From Heterostelium album PN500 (Eukaryota > Evosea > Eumycetozoa > Acytosteliales > Acytosteliaceae): 64,000 nucleotides of DNA. The stretch's first letter is position 1. Every line of letters starts with the position of its first letter. Shown piece by piece: positions 23,657-36,268 of the stretch. The position numbers and the translations under genes were made by a program. The DNA lies in contig NW_008805065.1 in assembly GCF_000004825.1 (NCBI RefSeq), positions 1,178,001 through 1,242,000 of the forward strand. The letters are read 5' to 3'. The notes beneath the pieces were generated by a model that ran no database searches, had not been told where the DNA came from, and saw only the letters and a list, made by a program, of their open reading frames with translations.

Positions 23657-24979
23657 TTATATAGTGATATAACCTTCTTGCAAAGGTGTTTGCCAAATAT
23701 CACCAATTTGAACAGGTGGTATTGCATTCTTACCTGATTTATTTTGACCAACGTATTGTGCAAACAGTTTATAATCCCTTTTGACACAGTGTGATGGGAG
23801 ATCAAAGAATGCCGATGTCTTTGTAGCTTCTTGACCAAGAATATCATCTTGATTAACAACATAGATCACTGTGTTATTTGAATCTACAACAAAGAATGTA
23901 AGTTTCACCGATTTTCCCCATTTCAAACGATTACATTTAACTGTGTGTCTAACAAGATCAGCGTTCATTGGAACCAATTCAGTTTCACAATACATGATAG
24001 TTGGATTGGGAAGATCTTTGGTATTGGTGCAAAAATCCATCATGGGTGTCTCTATCTTAAAAAGAGTAACCATATGCGGGTCAGCTTTGATCAAGTGAAA
24101 TACCAATTGAACATGATTGCAATCGCTGTTGGTTCTTGTGAATTTGATATTCATTTTCACCTCGCCAGTTGAAGGTACATTCGCAGTGAATGAATTCAAA
24201 GTGAAAAAATGTGGTTGAGTGCAACGAGCTATAATGATAATGTCATTGGGATTAGCATTTCCTCTTACCTCGAATGTAAACATTCCACATCCACTTTGAA
24301 CCAAGAATTTAGGGTGTTTGATCATAGTAAAAGAAAGAGGTTCTTGTGATCCAAGATAAACTAGAGGAGTAGGTAGAGTTTGACTTTTCTTGTTCTTTTT
24401 TTGATGATTCGATGATGACTCTTCTTTGATGACCGCATTGTATTTTCTATTCTTTAGAAAACGATCGTTTTCTTTTGTTGGTGTTTTAGTGACTGTGTAC
24501 AAAGGTTCTTTGTAAACCACTGAAATCATTGGTGGTGCAGATTGATATTCTTGAATAGGAGAGGAATATGTAATTTGAATTTGATCAGCTTGAATACGAG
24601 GAGTATCTGTAAATTGAGTTTGATCATCTTGAACATGAGAAGGATCCGTGAATTGAATTTGATCATCTTGTATAAGAGAATCCGTAAATTGATCATCTGC
24701 AATAATATTAAATAAATTTGCTGCAAGTCCTGCATCCGATGAATAACTATAATTGTATAAACCGAGTGTTGAACCACCAATTCCTTTGTGCTGATGTGCA
24801 TCTGGTGCAATATTGCCATTGAATTCAACTAATTCCAACGAGGGTTTCAATGATTCTGTTGAGGAACACAGGTTTTCTCCTTCTAATTGGCGAATATCTA
24901 GTTTAATCTGAGAGTCTTCAACTGTTTCAAACTTTAGGAAAGGTTCGTCAGCATTCATTATTTTGAGCACCTTATCCAT
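23657..24979 (-). CDS. 440-aa orphan protein with short tandem repeats
   Basis: Single exon of 440 codons. I do not recognise the family. Residues 1-80 are acidic. A segment near 95-145 holds about four tandem copies of a roughly 13-residue unit built on (V/I)QxDQxQ(F/I)T(D/Y). The middle (about 160-205) is basic and Ser/Lys-rich, like a nuclear-localisation region. The last 235 residues look globular and beta-rich with several cysteines (for example SGCGMFTFEVRG, IIIIARCTQPHFF, YCETELVPMNADLVRH). No signal peptide, membrane segment or catalytic motif was seen. Codon use is like the neighbours', so it is probably a real host gene, likely dictyostelid-restricted. Confidence 0.75.
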   Translation of the reverse strand: MDKVLKIMNADEPFLKFETVEDSQIKLDIRQLEGENLCSSTESLKPSLELVEFNGNIAPDAHQHKGIGGSTLGLYNYSYSSDAGLAANLFNIIADDQFTDSLIQDDQIQFTDPSHVQDDQTQFTDTPRIQADQIQITYSSPIQEYQSAPPMISVVYKEPLYTVTKTPTKENDRFLKNRKYNAVIKEESSSNHQKKNKKSQTLPTPLVYLGSQEPLSFTMIKHPKFLVQSGCGMFTFEVRGNANPNDIIIIARCTQPHFFTLNSFTANVPSTGEVKMNIKFTRTNSDCNHVQLVFHLIKADPHMVTLFKIETPMMDFCTNTKDLPNPTIMYCETELVPMNADLVRHTVKCNRLKWGKSVKLTFFVVDSNNTVIYVVNQDDILGQEATKTSAFFDLPSHCVKRDYKLFAQYVGQNKSGKNAIPPVQIGDIWQTPLQEGYITI

Positions 24980-25416
24980 TTTTTCTGTTACTACTAATAA
25001 TTGTATGGTGTTTAAATTTAATATTTAATATATTGTGTTGTTTAAATTAATGCAAGAAAAAAAAAAAAAATCGTTTAGCCCAAAAATTTATATTTATATC
25101 ATTCAAAAAATAATTAAAATTAAATCAAATAAATAAAATTAAAAGATAATTTTTAAATGAAAGATCATTTAGAATTCCCAGGGTTTGCAGATCAATTATT
25201 ACCACATAAGTTATTAACATATTATTTCATTGCTTGAGTGAAGCCATTTAACGAAATAGTGTTATATTTAATTTAATTGAAAAAAAAATTCTCAACTTAA
25301 AATTTTAATTTCCAGAATCTAATTCTGTGAAAATCGAGAATGTTGTTGTAACTGATTGATTTTTCTTATAAATAAAAAAACAAAGAAAATAATCAAACAA
25401 TAATATTTTGTTTTGA
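24980..25416. other. Intergenic: orphan promoter, ELM2-SANT 3' flank
   Basis: 437 bp of AT-rich sequence between two minus-strand genes. No additional gene seen. Confidence 0.55.
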
Positions 25417-27594
25417 TTATCTCTTATTGTTTGTCCTGTTTTTATTGTTGAGGTATTCCGATGCAAGACTGAATTCATCGTTGTACGCTTCGATTTTGAC
25501 GTGAATCCGATGGTAGTTAAACGGAACCTCTGGTTCACTGGTGTGCCAAACCTTTTTATAGATATTGAGCAAGTCTCTCTCGTATCTGTATGTGTTTGAT
25601 ATAATCTTTCTCTTGATCGATCTATACTCCTGTGTGGTTTTCCAGTGGTAATAGTACTCCAATACGTCCGATCTAGATTTGTTGACCAACTAAATAATAT
25701 ATACGTGTATAGAAGATATTGTATGATATGATACGTATCGATTGATTTGTATTATCATCATTATCATGAATCCTTTAATAACAAATTCTTTAGGTATATA
25801 AACATGGTAATAGATAACCTACACTTAAATGTAACCTATTTAAATCGATGGTACCGGTACTTCTAAAATTATTTTTAAATATCTCTTTGTCTTTTGTACT
25901 CCAAGTTTCTTTATTATTATTGTTTTGTTGTTAATATTTTTTTTTTTTTAAAAAAAAAACAAAGATTATTTAATTATTCTTTAGAATAATAATGAATGAC
26001 TTACGGTTCAGATGGTCAATAAGACAAGGAGTGGTATTCTGATAGGTGGTAAAGTCTATCGATGCAAGTGCATCATCGACCGAATAGTTATAATCGTGGA
26101 GAATCTTCAACAAAGATTCATCCGGTATTCTATTTACAGTAACGTTTTGGTCGGTGATTCCAATCCATTTGATTTCCTCAGATGTCTTTGTGAAGATCTT
26201 CCTCGCTTCACTTAGAAATCTTTCAATTTCCGATTGCTCTAATTTATAAGGATCGAAAACTAATTGATCCCTTTGTATAACTTTATATATAATAGATTAG
26301 ATGGATGTTAGATTTATATTGTTTTATAAAACTTACAAAATTCATTAGATTCTTGGTTGTGCGCAGAAGATGTTACTAAGGGGCCAAGGTATTCGGGTAT
26401 CTCTGCCTTGACTCTCTCATAATATTCATCTGTTTCCGACTGAGAATGATGATCATCATTTGCATTGCTCATGTTTAGATAATCTGTGTCCTCATCGTAT
26501 TCCGCATCATTTGGAATCTTATCCTCATCACTATTATACAATACTTCTGCATCCAATAATCTTGCATCAATTACATCATCTTCATAGTCATCATCATCTT
26601 CATAATCCTTATCTACATATTCTTTTTCTTCAACTTCTTCCTCTTTAACTTGATCTACTTTCATCTCTTTATATTTATTTTGACTATTTTTATCATTATT
26701 GTCATTCTTATCATTCGTTTTATCATTTTTATCCTTATTAAAATTATTATTGTTATTATCATTATTATCATCACTATTACTATTGTCACTACTGTCATTA
26801 CTGCTACTATCACTATCATTATCATTACTACTATTGTAATTATCATTATCACTACTTTTATTATTATTTGCATTACTTTTACTCTTATTATCTTTCTCCT
26901 TTCTATCTTTGCTTCCATAACTATTGTTTTTATTATTAACTATCTCCTTATTTGTGTTATTTTCCAATTTCTGTTTCTTTAGGGGTTGTGTGTATAATTC
27001 AGCGTTGGTGATATCATCGTCGTCGTCGTCATCATCTTTGTCTTTGTCGTTATTATCATCATTCATTTCCATTTTAATGAATGGGATGTAGCTCTCTTCA
27101 ATAAACTGCTCTTTCTTTCTTTTCTCCAGGTTCACTTTGGAGCTGCTACAGATGAACATACTCTGACTGTCAGACACTGCGGTATTGCAATCCTCTTCAG
27201 TGTCACCAACGATGATACAATCATCGTCCACAATCAAAACTTCGTTATACAAAACAGAGTTGTCAGACTCCAAAAGTTCTTCGCCAACCAGTGAGACACT
27301 ATCTAGGTCGTAGTCGTTATTCCCTTTATCTTTACCACTTTTTTTACCACGACCACTCTTTCTACCCTTTTTAGTACCACTTCTAGTGGAAGTCGGAGAA
27401 GAAGAGGAAGAAGAACTTTCCTTTTGTTTATTTATTGAGCTACTATTGTAGGTGTTGTTGTTGCTGCTGCTTTTACTTTTTGTTTTGCTAATTGATCTAT
27501 TATCATTTATAAACTCTTCTTTCTCTTTGATCTTCTTTTGTTTTGGAATGTGGTTGTTGCTGTTGGTTGTCTTTGTACCTTTGCTTTTAGTCAT
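25417..27594 (-). CDS. ELM2-SANT chromatin protein (MIER/MTA/RCOR-like)
   Basis: Exons 27594-26337, 26280-26005, 25908-25823 and 25689-25417 give 630 aa. The first 400 residues are disordered: Ser/Lys-rich, then long Asp/Asn/Ser and acidic tracts. An ELM2 domain follows (about 395-510; AEIPEYLGPL, then DQLVFDPYKLEQSEIERFL, then LLKILHDYNYSVDDAL). A SANT domain is assembled from exons 3 and 4 (TWSTKDKEIFKNNFRSTGTIDL, then VNKSRSDVLEYYYHWKTTQEY). This pair recruits and activates class I histone deacetylases in MTA, MIER and CoREST proteins, so a nuclear co-repressor role is inferred. There is no BAH or GATA finger, so MIER- or RCOR-like is the closest match. The acceptor choices are supported by the restored SANT sequence. 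Confidence 0.88.
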
Positions 27595-28031
27595 AACTAC
27601 TAGTATACTTGAAAAACTTTATTATTCTCTTTTAACAATTCATTATAATATAATAAAAATCAGACACAATGATTAAGAAAAAATTAAAATAAAAAAGGGG
27701 TTATTTGATTAATGTTTGGCGGTCTTTAGACTGTTGTTTTTGAATTTAAAAAAACAAAAATTTGCAATGAAGGATTTCTCACATAACAAAAACCAACTTT
27801 TTATTTTTGGTATAAATGTTAATGATATTAAATATGTATTCCAATGACAAAAACAAACAAATGATTAACAAATAAATTGTTCAAAATCATAGAATTGGTA
27901 TTTTTTTTGTAATAAAAGTTATATTTTACAATGTAGGAAATCATAAAAAGTTAACTAATATTCGTACCTATTTTTAAAAAAAAAAATCAAAAATGAAACA
28001 GGCGGAAACATGGAGCTATGAATCTTTGCAC

Positions 28032-28049
28032 TCGATCTGATCAGATCGA
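28032..28049. promoter_or_regulatory. 18-bp perfect palindrome
   Basis: TCGATCTGATCAGATCGA is fully palindromic and unusually G/C-containing for this spacer. It lies about 440 bp upstream of the ELM2-SANT start. Function is not known; a dimeric factor site is inferred from symmetry. Confidence 0.4.
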
Positions 28050-29490
28050 AATGATTAAAAAAAAAAAAACAAAATTTAACCTTTCAAAAAAAAAACATTC
28101 ATCTTGAGGAATATTAATCATTTTAAATTTCACAATATTTGGTTTAGTTGTTTATATATATATATATATTTGTTATAATTAAATTGTTCCTTAAGGTTAT
28201 ATTTAAACAATAGCTGTTGTTTAAAAAGTTATCTAGATTTGTTAAGCTAATACATTGAACTTAAAAAAAAATGTAAGTTTAATCAAAATCTAAATCGTGA
28301 TAAACAACAAACACAATCATCATATTCGAACACTTGAAATCAATTTTGAAGAAAAGTAAAGAATGGGCTGTGAAGTGAGGGGGCTTTTTGTTGTAATTTT
28401 ACAAAATATTATATCCAAAAAAAGTTATTAAATTATTTTAAATTAAACCTTTAAAAAACTTTGACCACCCTTAAATAATAATTATATCCCCATTTCAAAT
28501 TATGTTCATTTTATTGTTATAGACTATTATTCCAAACATACACCAACTTTCATTTTCATTTGATATTATTACATAGCCTAATTAGAATTATATCAAAGAT
28601 CATAGAGATTAAAACAAGTGTAAATATTTTTATATATTTTTACATTTTAAAAATATGTTTGTTTGTTGTCATTATTACTATTGACTTTCCCAAAATTAAT
28701 CATGTTGTCATTAAATAAACACAAATAAACCTAAATCAAATCATTACCTCATTTTGTTGGTCATAATTTTGAATTAGGGTGCAAGAAGATATTATTAATC
28801 TATAGTTATTCAAAATAAAAATATATCATCGAAACTTTGGGATTTAGTCCAACTAATTATTAACATAATTTACCACCATTAACAAATCAACCAAAGTAAA
28901 TTTAGAATTTTTAAACCAAATTTTGTTTGATCCAAAGTTGTTTTTTTTTTTGATGTTTCATTAATAGAATCCTTTGATCGTTTTTCATTAATTTTTTCAT
29001 TTTTTTTTGCAATTTTTTTTTTTTGGTAAAAAACAAACCTTTTGATACTAGCAATCTAAATTTATAAAAAAAAACAATCTGTTGTTGTTTGTAAATATAT
29101 AGTTATTAAATATTGATATTGTATTGTTCATCAAATTATTTCGTTGTTATTTATTCAAATCAATATAGCATTGGTTAATTGTAATTACAGTCAAGGTATG
29201 TTGTAATTCTAGCCTTCCCAACTTGAATTCCGCCCAAATCTCTTAATTCAATTGTTTATTGTTTTTGTTTTTTTTGTTTTTTTTTTTTCAAGATTTTTAG
29301 TTTTTTTATATCTAGAAACTTTGTTTATAAACTAAACTATAGTTTAAAGTCAATATCAAAATAACAATAATAATAACAATAACAACATAATAAAAATATA
29401 ATAATCAAATCGATTCGAATAAGGTGATAGAGTGTGATGTAAGTGTATAATGAACTTCATTGAACAACCAATAAATTAAATCAAACTTAA

Positions 29491-29508
29491 CACACACACA
29501 CACACACA
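29491..29508. repeat. (CA)9 microsatellite
   Basis: Nine CA units in the exportin-6 upstream spacer. Confidence 0.95.
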
Positions 29509-30674
29509 AGTCAACACTAGTCTTTTGACCAGTCAGGTTGTGCTGTGATTTTTCACATCAGAAATAAATTAATTACATCTTAAAAAAAAGCGCTGATAAA
29601 CACGCAACTCACACCAACAACTCACTCACATCATTTTGAGGCTTGTATTTCAATCACTGCACAGTGGTGATACAACCAACAACATCTCATTTGTTTTAAA
29701 TTTAAAGCAAGCAATAGAATAGTTTAAAGAGAGAGAAAACCAAACCAGTTTAAGATTAACTTTATTATTAATCATTTTGTTTATTGAAAAACTACTACTA
29801 TAATTATTCTTTGTTTTTTTTTACTTACTTAATTATTCCTGTAGTAAGTAAGTACATTATAATAAACTTCAAATAAAATACTAATAAATTGGAGTATTGG
29901 TGTGCACAATTCCTCTCTATTCTATTTTCAGTATTAAATTCACACACACAAACATAAAAATAAAAAACAACAACAAACCAACAACACAATATACATATTT
30001 ATAATTTTCCTATATATATAACTGTGTAGTGTGCACAGTTATCTTTATATTAACATCTGATAGTAGCAATTTAATTGTTATATATCACCTTTAAAATATA
30101 AAAAAAAAGAAAAAAAGAAAAAATAAAAATATTGCCAAAAAATAACAAAAAAAAAAAACAAAATATTTATAATAATTAAAAACAAACAATCAACCAATCA
30201 TTCATTCAGTCAATCAGTCAGTCAATTTCTAACCTTCTTTCAAATATCATCAACAAGCTTTATTATAATATTGAAAATCTAATCTAATCTTTTATTTTTA
30301 TTTTTAAATTTATTTAGTAAGATTTAATCAATCAGTTAAGGAACAAAACAAAAACAAAACAATACAACAAAACAGAACAGAACAGAACAGAATTAGAATT
30401 ATAATAGTTTGATTTGTTTTGATTGATTGTTTGTTTTTGCAATTTTGATAGACTCAAATTTTCTCATTATTGTCGACGGTCAAACATCTATTATACACGA
30501 TTCAATATTGAAGAAATTAGACAAATAACCAACCACCATATTTATTATATATAGTTTTATATATTATATCAATAATCATCAACAACATCAACAACATCAT
30601 TCTATAGAATAGTAAAATAGGTATTAATAATAGTTTAGTTATAATCGATATAAATAGTAAAAATAATAATAATA

Positions 30675-33600
30675 ATGAATAATAACAATATGGAACAAAG
30701 AACCAAAGAGTTAGAGATTATCTTGAATGAGTTTTTCACTCTTGATGCTTCGAGTCCCAAGAGAAAGGAATTAGGTAAGCAAAGCAAAGCAAAACAAAGC
30801 AAAACAAATCAATCTTATTGTATTTTGTAAACAGCAACAATCTAATTTCGAAAAATATCTATTTTTTTTTTTTTAAAAAAATTTAATTTACATATGTTAT
30901 TTATTTATTTAGATGTTTTCCTTACAAACTATAAATCACAAAAGGATTCTTATGAACATGTAAAATACTATCTTACTCATACCAACAATCAATATGTCTT
31001 TTGGTTTTCATTGTCTATCATCGAGGATAAAGTTACAAAGTCATGGTCATCTCTATCCACCCAAGAACAAAATGAATCCAAAGGTTTTATATTCGATCTA
31101 TATCTTAATAATAAGGTTAGTATTATTATAAGCAAAACACAACACATATTCTATAAGCATAAACTAACACTTGTTATATTTCTAATATTATTTACAGAAT
31201 TTGCCATCATATATTATTACTAAGCTTGGTCAAGTGATTGCCGATATAGGTAGAAATGACTTTCATTTGAACTCTCAAGAATACATATTAAATATTACGA
31301 ATTTAGTGAGAGTAAGTACTGACACAACACTGTTGATTTACGTGTTTTACAACATAATTGATGTTAGTTGAGAAATTAACACCCCTTTTCATTTAATAAT
31401 AATAATAATAATAATCGACAGAATTCACAAACTAGTTTAAGAGGAATCAATCTATTACAATATATATCAGAGGAATTTATGACAAACAAACAGGTGTTGT
31501 CACAACAAAAGAAGGATCAACTAAAGAAGCTCCTATTGGAACAGGTACCAACTATAATGGAGGTATTGACAAAGTATCTCGATCAACTTTTCATACAGAA
31601 CGCACAGAAAAAGCTAAAGAACGAAAGTTCTCTACCTTTTCATGTCGGTTCGCCAGATACCAACACCTACACCGGTAGTTTCAGTGTAGAGACAAAGAAT
31701 TTAACAAAAGCTGTTTTTGGTATGTTTTAAACAAATAACATATAATATATAATCCACATGCTAGTTATACTTACTAATATTTAATGTATTAATATTATTA
31801 TTATTATTAAGATGCTTTGTTAAGTTATTTCAATTGGATTCCATTAAATGAATTGTTGACTTCATCGCTTTTAGATATATTGTTCAAGTATCTGAGGTTG
31901 GAGAAGAGCAGTATTCCAGCATTGACATGTCTCAATGAAATCCTATCGAAAAACTGTGTGCCCAAGGAATTTGAAGAGTTTCTCATACGTATATTCCACC
32001 AGATCTACTCGCTGATGACAGAGATCACATCGAGTAACAACATCAACCAATACAATCCAGAGTTTATTGAGAAGTTCACTCAATTCATTTCGTTGTTTGT
32101 CACCAATCATCTGCGTCGTGTCGAGAACAACCCGAATTTCCCAATCACCGACTTCCTCGGACTGCTCTTCCAGTATTCATTCTTGCAGCAGTCGGTCGAG
32201 TCGTTCAAGCTGTGTCTGGAGATCTGGATGACCTTCCTCGACTACCTCTTGGCGCAGGCCAACGAGCAGAACCTCCCTGGACCAACCAAGTACACCGACG
32301 GTCTCATTCTGTTCCAATCGGAACTAGTTAAGCGAATCCTGCATGCATACAACAACCAACTTTCGCAACTCGAAGAATCCGATGACATTATCGATAACGA
32401 TATGGAACCAGTCGAATCACAGCGAGATCTATTCATCAAGGATTGTATTGATATCATTATAAAGATCACTGAGATCTATCCAACCAAAGGTTTAGAGAAT
32501 TTGGTAAGTTTATTTAAACAATCACACACACACTATTTGAACATTTTTACTAATCAATTATCGTTTAAATCTGATTTAGTATCCATTGTTTTCACAAAAT
32601 GTAACATCTTTCTTTGGAAAAACTGATGAAATGATTAAGCAAGGTGTTTTGGATCACGATCAAAGTATCAATGTCAATCTTGTTAGGGATGTCACTACAA
32701 TCTTTCAGTTGTTTGGAAGTCTAACTCACCAATTTGGTGCACTCTTTGTTCAAACATTTACTGCCGCCAACTTTATTTTCCAAAAACTGATGGATATGTG
32801 TGAATTCTGTTCAATGTATTCCATTTATAAATACGGTTCAGATTGGGAGAGATTGTAAGTATCATCTACAATTATATAAAATTTGTAAATATATTAACAG
32901 TTATATATATCTCTTCAATTAATTAAAATTTTAGATATATCCAATTATTTACTACGGTGAGATCATTTAGTTATTGGTTAGCTGAATATGGAAATCAAGT
33001 TAGATTACAACCAAATCAACAAGCAGACTTTGATAACAATATTCAAAGACTGATCAATAATATCATTGTTCCAATGTTCAATAGAGCAGTACCGGAGAAG
33101 ATCATCATTTGTGCAGGTAGATTATTGATGTCACTCGCCGCAATTACAAAACCACTCAATCTCTTCACCCAAATGGACTCTGTCATAAGTAATATCCACA
33201 ATATCTGTGCACCACTTCCACCAGCTGTCCAAAGTGTCATCTATGCATCCATCTCCAACACCATCTTGATTCCACCATCCAACGTAAATCTAAGTCATCA
33301 AGTAAGTATTATTTTCATTCAGATTTGAGCAATGATAACACTGAGTTTAAAAAAACATATTAACACATTATTATTTATTATAGTGGGATTTAAGAAGACC
33401 AAAGTATAGTCCATTCATTAAAGGTATCACAGGACCATATCTAGAGATTCCACAGATTCCAGACTTTATCGATAAAAAGTTGTATATGAAGGATGAAGTG
33501 ATTCAAAGAGTCCAAAAGGTATTGAAGATCCTGACAACCATCATCACATCGGTACCAGACTCGAATCAAGCCAAGGGAATCTTGCATGACGCCATTCAAG

Positions 33601-34667
33601 ATACTCTGCAGGTGACTCTCGGTCTCTTTAGAATCTACATCAACAATCCCGATATTCTCGAGTCAATTTTGGACTTCTTCTTTACATTGTTTGAGGCACT
33701 CAAAGCAAAGGTCGGTGTGCAGTTCACCCAGCAAACAATAAGTACATTCCTCGAGATACTCGGTGGCGACAACATCAAGCAACTACTGATGGGCTCCAGC
33801 GAGACTGGCAATGTCATCATCAAGAAGCTCATTGAAATCCTAACATTTGTAATTCAAACCTATGGACACGCATTCGAAACATTGCTATCATCAATCATTA
33901 ACTTTGCAATGGAGAAGATCTATGCGGTCATCATCAACACCACCTCGCCTCTGAAACCTCTCTTTTTCACTCTCCTCTACTCGATACTCGATAATCATTG
34001 GAAATACTTTTTCCCCGCCACCACAACCAACGCCAATGCCCTGATGCTCGGTAACACTAGCAACAGTAACAGCATTACTTTAAATAGCAACAACAACTCC
34101 TCCAATTTAAATAATAACAACAATAGCAACAACAACAACAATAACAACACTCCAGCACAACAACAATTTAATTCGATACTAGTAGCGTTCCAAACTACCT
34201 TCCAACAAAATGATGTAAACCTATTTAAGCAGAATCTAGATTATTTCGAAAAGCTTAATCATACCTACAAGCTCTACGAAAAGATTTCTCAACAAGAGCC
34301 AGTCTTTGGATGTTCATTCATCAACACCTTCTTCAATGTCTTGATCTCAAAGTCTCAAAGTGTCATGGCCGAGGAAATCATTAATACAATCTATCATTTT
34401 GCATCTGTAAATTTCAATAAGTTCTTTAACGAGGTAACTATCTTGACAATCATTTTATCATAATCCGTATTCACTTCACTTACCAATCATTCATTTTAAA
34501 TGTTATTATAGTTCTTCACTGCCTTCCTTGGAGAAAAAAATATATCAATCGAACAAAAGACTTTAATTAAAGCAAACTTTACAGAGGACAAAGATCATCC
34601 TACATTCAATAGACATATGAGCCAGTTTGTTAATGATTTCTCCTATTATACATATTTAAATAGTTAA
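30675..34667 (+). CDS. xpo6: Exportin-6 (importin-beta family)
   Basis: Exons 30675-30774, 30913-31115, 31198-31311, 31422-31719, 31812-32503, 32580-32854, 32935-33301, 33384-34433 and 34512-34667 give 1084 aa, close to human XPO6 (1125 aa). XPO6 is the RanGTP-dependent receptor that exports actin-profilin from the nucleus. The N-terminal importin-beta-like segment is plain: LNNFxxQ-like repeat residues, NNQYVFWFSLSIIEDKV, LPSYIITKLGQVIADIGRNDF. The block LRGINLLQYISEEF is also family-typical. The rest is HEAT-type helices, interrupted by an Asn/Ser run near residue 900. All nine exons join in phase. The closing segment (NFTEDKDHPTFNRHMSQFVNDF) also matches XPO6. Confidence 0.93.
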
Positions 34668-35209
34668 GCAAAAAACAACAACAACAAAAATAATAAATAA
34701 TAATTAATAGTCAACAACATAATAATAATAATAACCAAAAATAATATCTATAGTAATAATTATAAATCAATCTTATTTATTTAATCAAACATTATAAACA
34801 TATATTCCGCAATCAATAATAATAATAAGTTACAACATAACATAACATCACAACCCAACTAATACAGTTATCATTAATTCAATTATTGAAAAGAATAAAC
34901 AACTATCAATAAATTGAATGCACCATCAAAAAGAAATCTTTTTAATTTTTTTATTTTTTTTAATCTTATAAGGTTACAAGGGTTACAAATGGATGAACAT
35001 CAAAAAAAAATAGATCTCCGAAAAGGTATTGGAAGTGATAAATATATAATTTATTGGAATTTGCAAAAATATCGCGATTTAGGGGAATATTCATGAATGT
35101 TTACTAAGGTCGTAAAAGCTGTTTATAAATAGTTTCGTCAAATTATCAAAACATTCCAAATTAATTAATAAACTAATATCACACTTAATAAGCATTTATC
35201 TCTTCTTCA
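34668..35209. other. Intergenic: XPO6 3' flank and GST1 promoter
   Basis: About 540 bp. The first half is CAA/AAT-rich 3' flank with AATAAA motifs. The last 100 bp hold a TATA box for the first GST gene. A 60-codon open frame at 34914-35096 has no coding character. Confidence 0.55.
35124..35131 (+). promoter_or_regulatory. TATA box of first GST gene
   Basis: TATAAATA lies 79 bp upstream of the start codon at 35210, a usual dictyostelid spacing. Confidence 0.55.
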
Positions 35210-35809
35210 ATGTCATTACCAACTCTCTACTATTTTGATGCCAAAGGTCGGGCTGAGTATGCCAGATTACTCTTAGCCTTTGCTGGTGTTGATTACACTG
35301 ACTCTAGATTCCCATACCCAGGTATTCCCGCTGAAGTCGCCGCCAAAACAACTTTTGGTCAAGTTCCTCATTACACAGATGGTGATATTGAATTGTCTCA
35401 ATCATTGGCCATTGAATTGTATTTGGCTAGAAAGCATGGTTTATTAGGATCGAATGCCGTTGATGAGGCCAAAATTATCAGTTATGCATTATCCACTGGA
35501 GATATCTTCCAAGCTTTCCTCATGGCACAACAAGGTGGACCAGAAGCAATGGAGAAATACAAAAATGAAATCGCTCCACGCTACTATCGAGTTTGGGAAA
35601 AGATTCTCAGAGAGAATGGTTGTAAGCATATCTATGGTAAAAGCATCACCTATGCTGATATTGTTATCTTTGGCTCCATCGATTATGTACTCTCAATGGA
35701 TTCTAATAGATTCGAAAAATTCCCATCTTGTCTTGAATTCCATCGTCATATGCTTGAAGTTCCTGCAATTAAAAAATATTTAGCAAGCAGAAAAGTAACT
35801 CCATTCTAA
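35210..35809 (+). CDS. Glutathione S-transferase, sigma/alpha-like (copy 1)
   Basis: Intronless, 199 aa, full length for a cytosolic GST. The N-terminal thioredoxin-like half shows the catalytic tyrosine region (LPTLYYFDAKGRAEYARLLL; Tyr7 or Tyr8), the cis-proline motif FGQVPHY and the glutathione-contact ELSQSLAIELYLAR. The all-helical C-terminal half follows, with the N-capping SITYADI motif. The role is conjugation of glutathione to electrophiles, or prostaglandin-D-synthase-like isomerisation in some sigma members. It is followed 460 bp later by a close paralogue on the same strand, so the two form a tandem duplication. Confidence 0.95.
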   Translation: MSLPTLYYFDAKGRAEYARLLLAFAGVDYTDSRFPYPGIPAEVAAKTTFGQVPHYTDGDIELSQSLAIELYLARKHGLLGSNAVDEAKIISYALSTGDIFQAFLMAQQGGPEAMEKYKNEIAPRYYRVWEKILRENGCKHIYGKSITYADIVIFGSIDYVLSMDSNRFEKFPSCLEFHRHMLEVPAIKKYLASRKVTPF

Positions 35810-36268
35810 AAAAATAATAAATTTTGTTTTAACCTAAGTATTTGTTTCAAGGCACATTTTTTTATTTTATTCTTTAAATTTATTGTATTCTTATTATTTT
35901 TGATAATTTTGGTATCAATAGACTCGTCTATATATTGTATATCATTAATTATTTGATAAGGTGTTGATTTCAAAAAGATATTTAAAGATGTTTTATTTTA
36001 CAAACCACATGGTAAAAAGTGGGTCTTTCAACTAGATCATAACAAAAAATTGTTTTAGATTAAGGATTTCTCTTTTATATTTAGTTTTGATATCAATTCT
36101 TTTGCTAAGATTATCAAGATATATTTTATCTTTCATCTTTTAGAAAATAAATTGATAACGTTTTAAAAAATTTTTATTCCAATTTTTTGGACTTTCAGAT
36201 CTTTGTAAAGTTGTGCAAACTTAGCACACTTTCGGTCTCTCAAAAAGTAATTATCTCTTATTCCTCCA
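35810..36268. other. Spacer between the GST copies
   Basis: 459 bp, AT-rich, serving as terminator of copy 1 and promoter of copy 2. It does not obviously repeat the upstream region of copy 1 beyond short AT motifs, and I see no clear TATAAATA box. Confidence 0.5.

Larger units (their letters stand above)
27595..30674. other. 3.1-kb divergent intergenic region
   Basis: Lies between the starts of the ELM2-SANT gene (-) and exportin-6 (+). It is AT-rich without coding evidence. It holds an 18-bp perfect palindrome (28032-28049), a (CA)9 run (29491-29508), a 9-bp-arm hairpin (30018-30042), and CAA/CAGT-rich patches near 30180-30390. These are the kinds of sequence found in long dictyostelid promoters and 5' UTRs. 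Confidence 0.5.

Noticed and set aside
26650-26982. Plus-strand 110-codon Ile-rich frame
   Set aside because: Antisense to the Asp/Asn/Ser tract of the ELM2-SANT protein.
34914-35096. 60-codon frame before the GST pair
   Set aside because: No coding character, and it overlaps the region just upstream of the GST core promoter.
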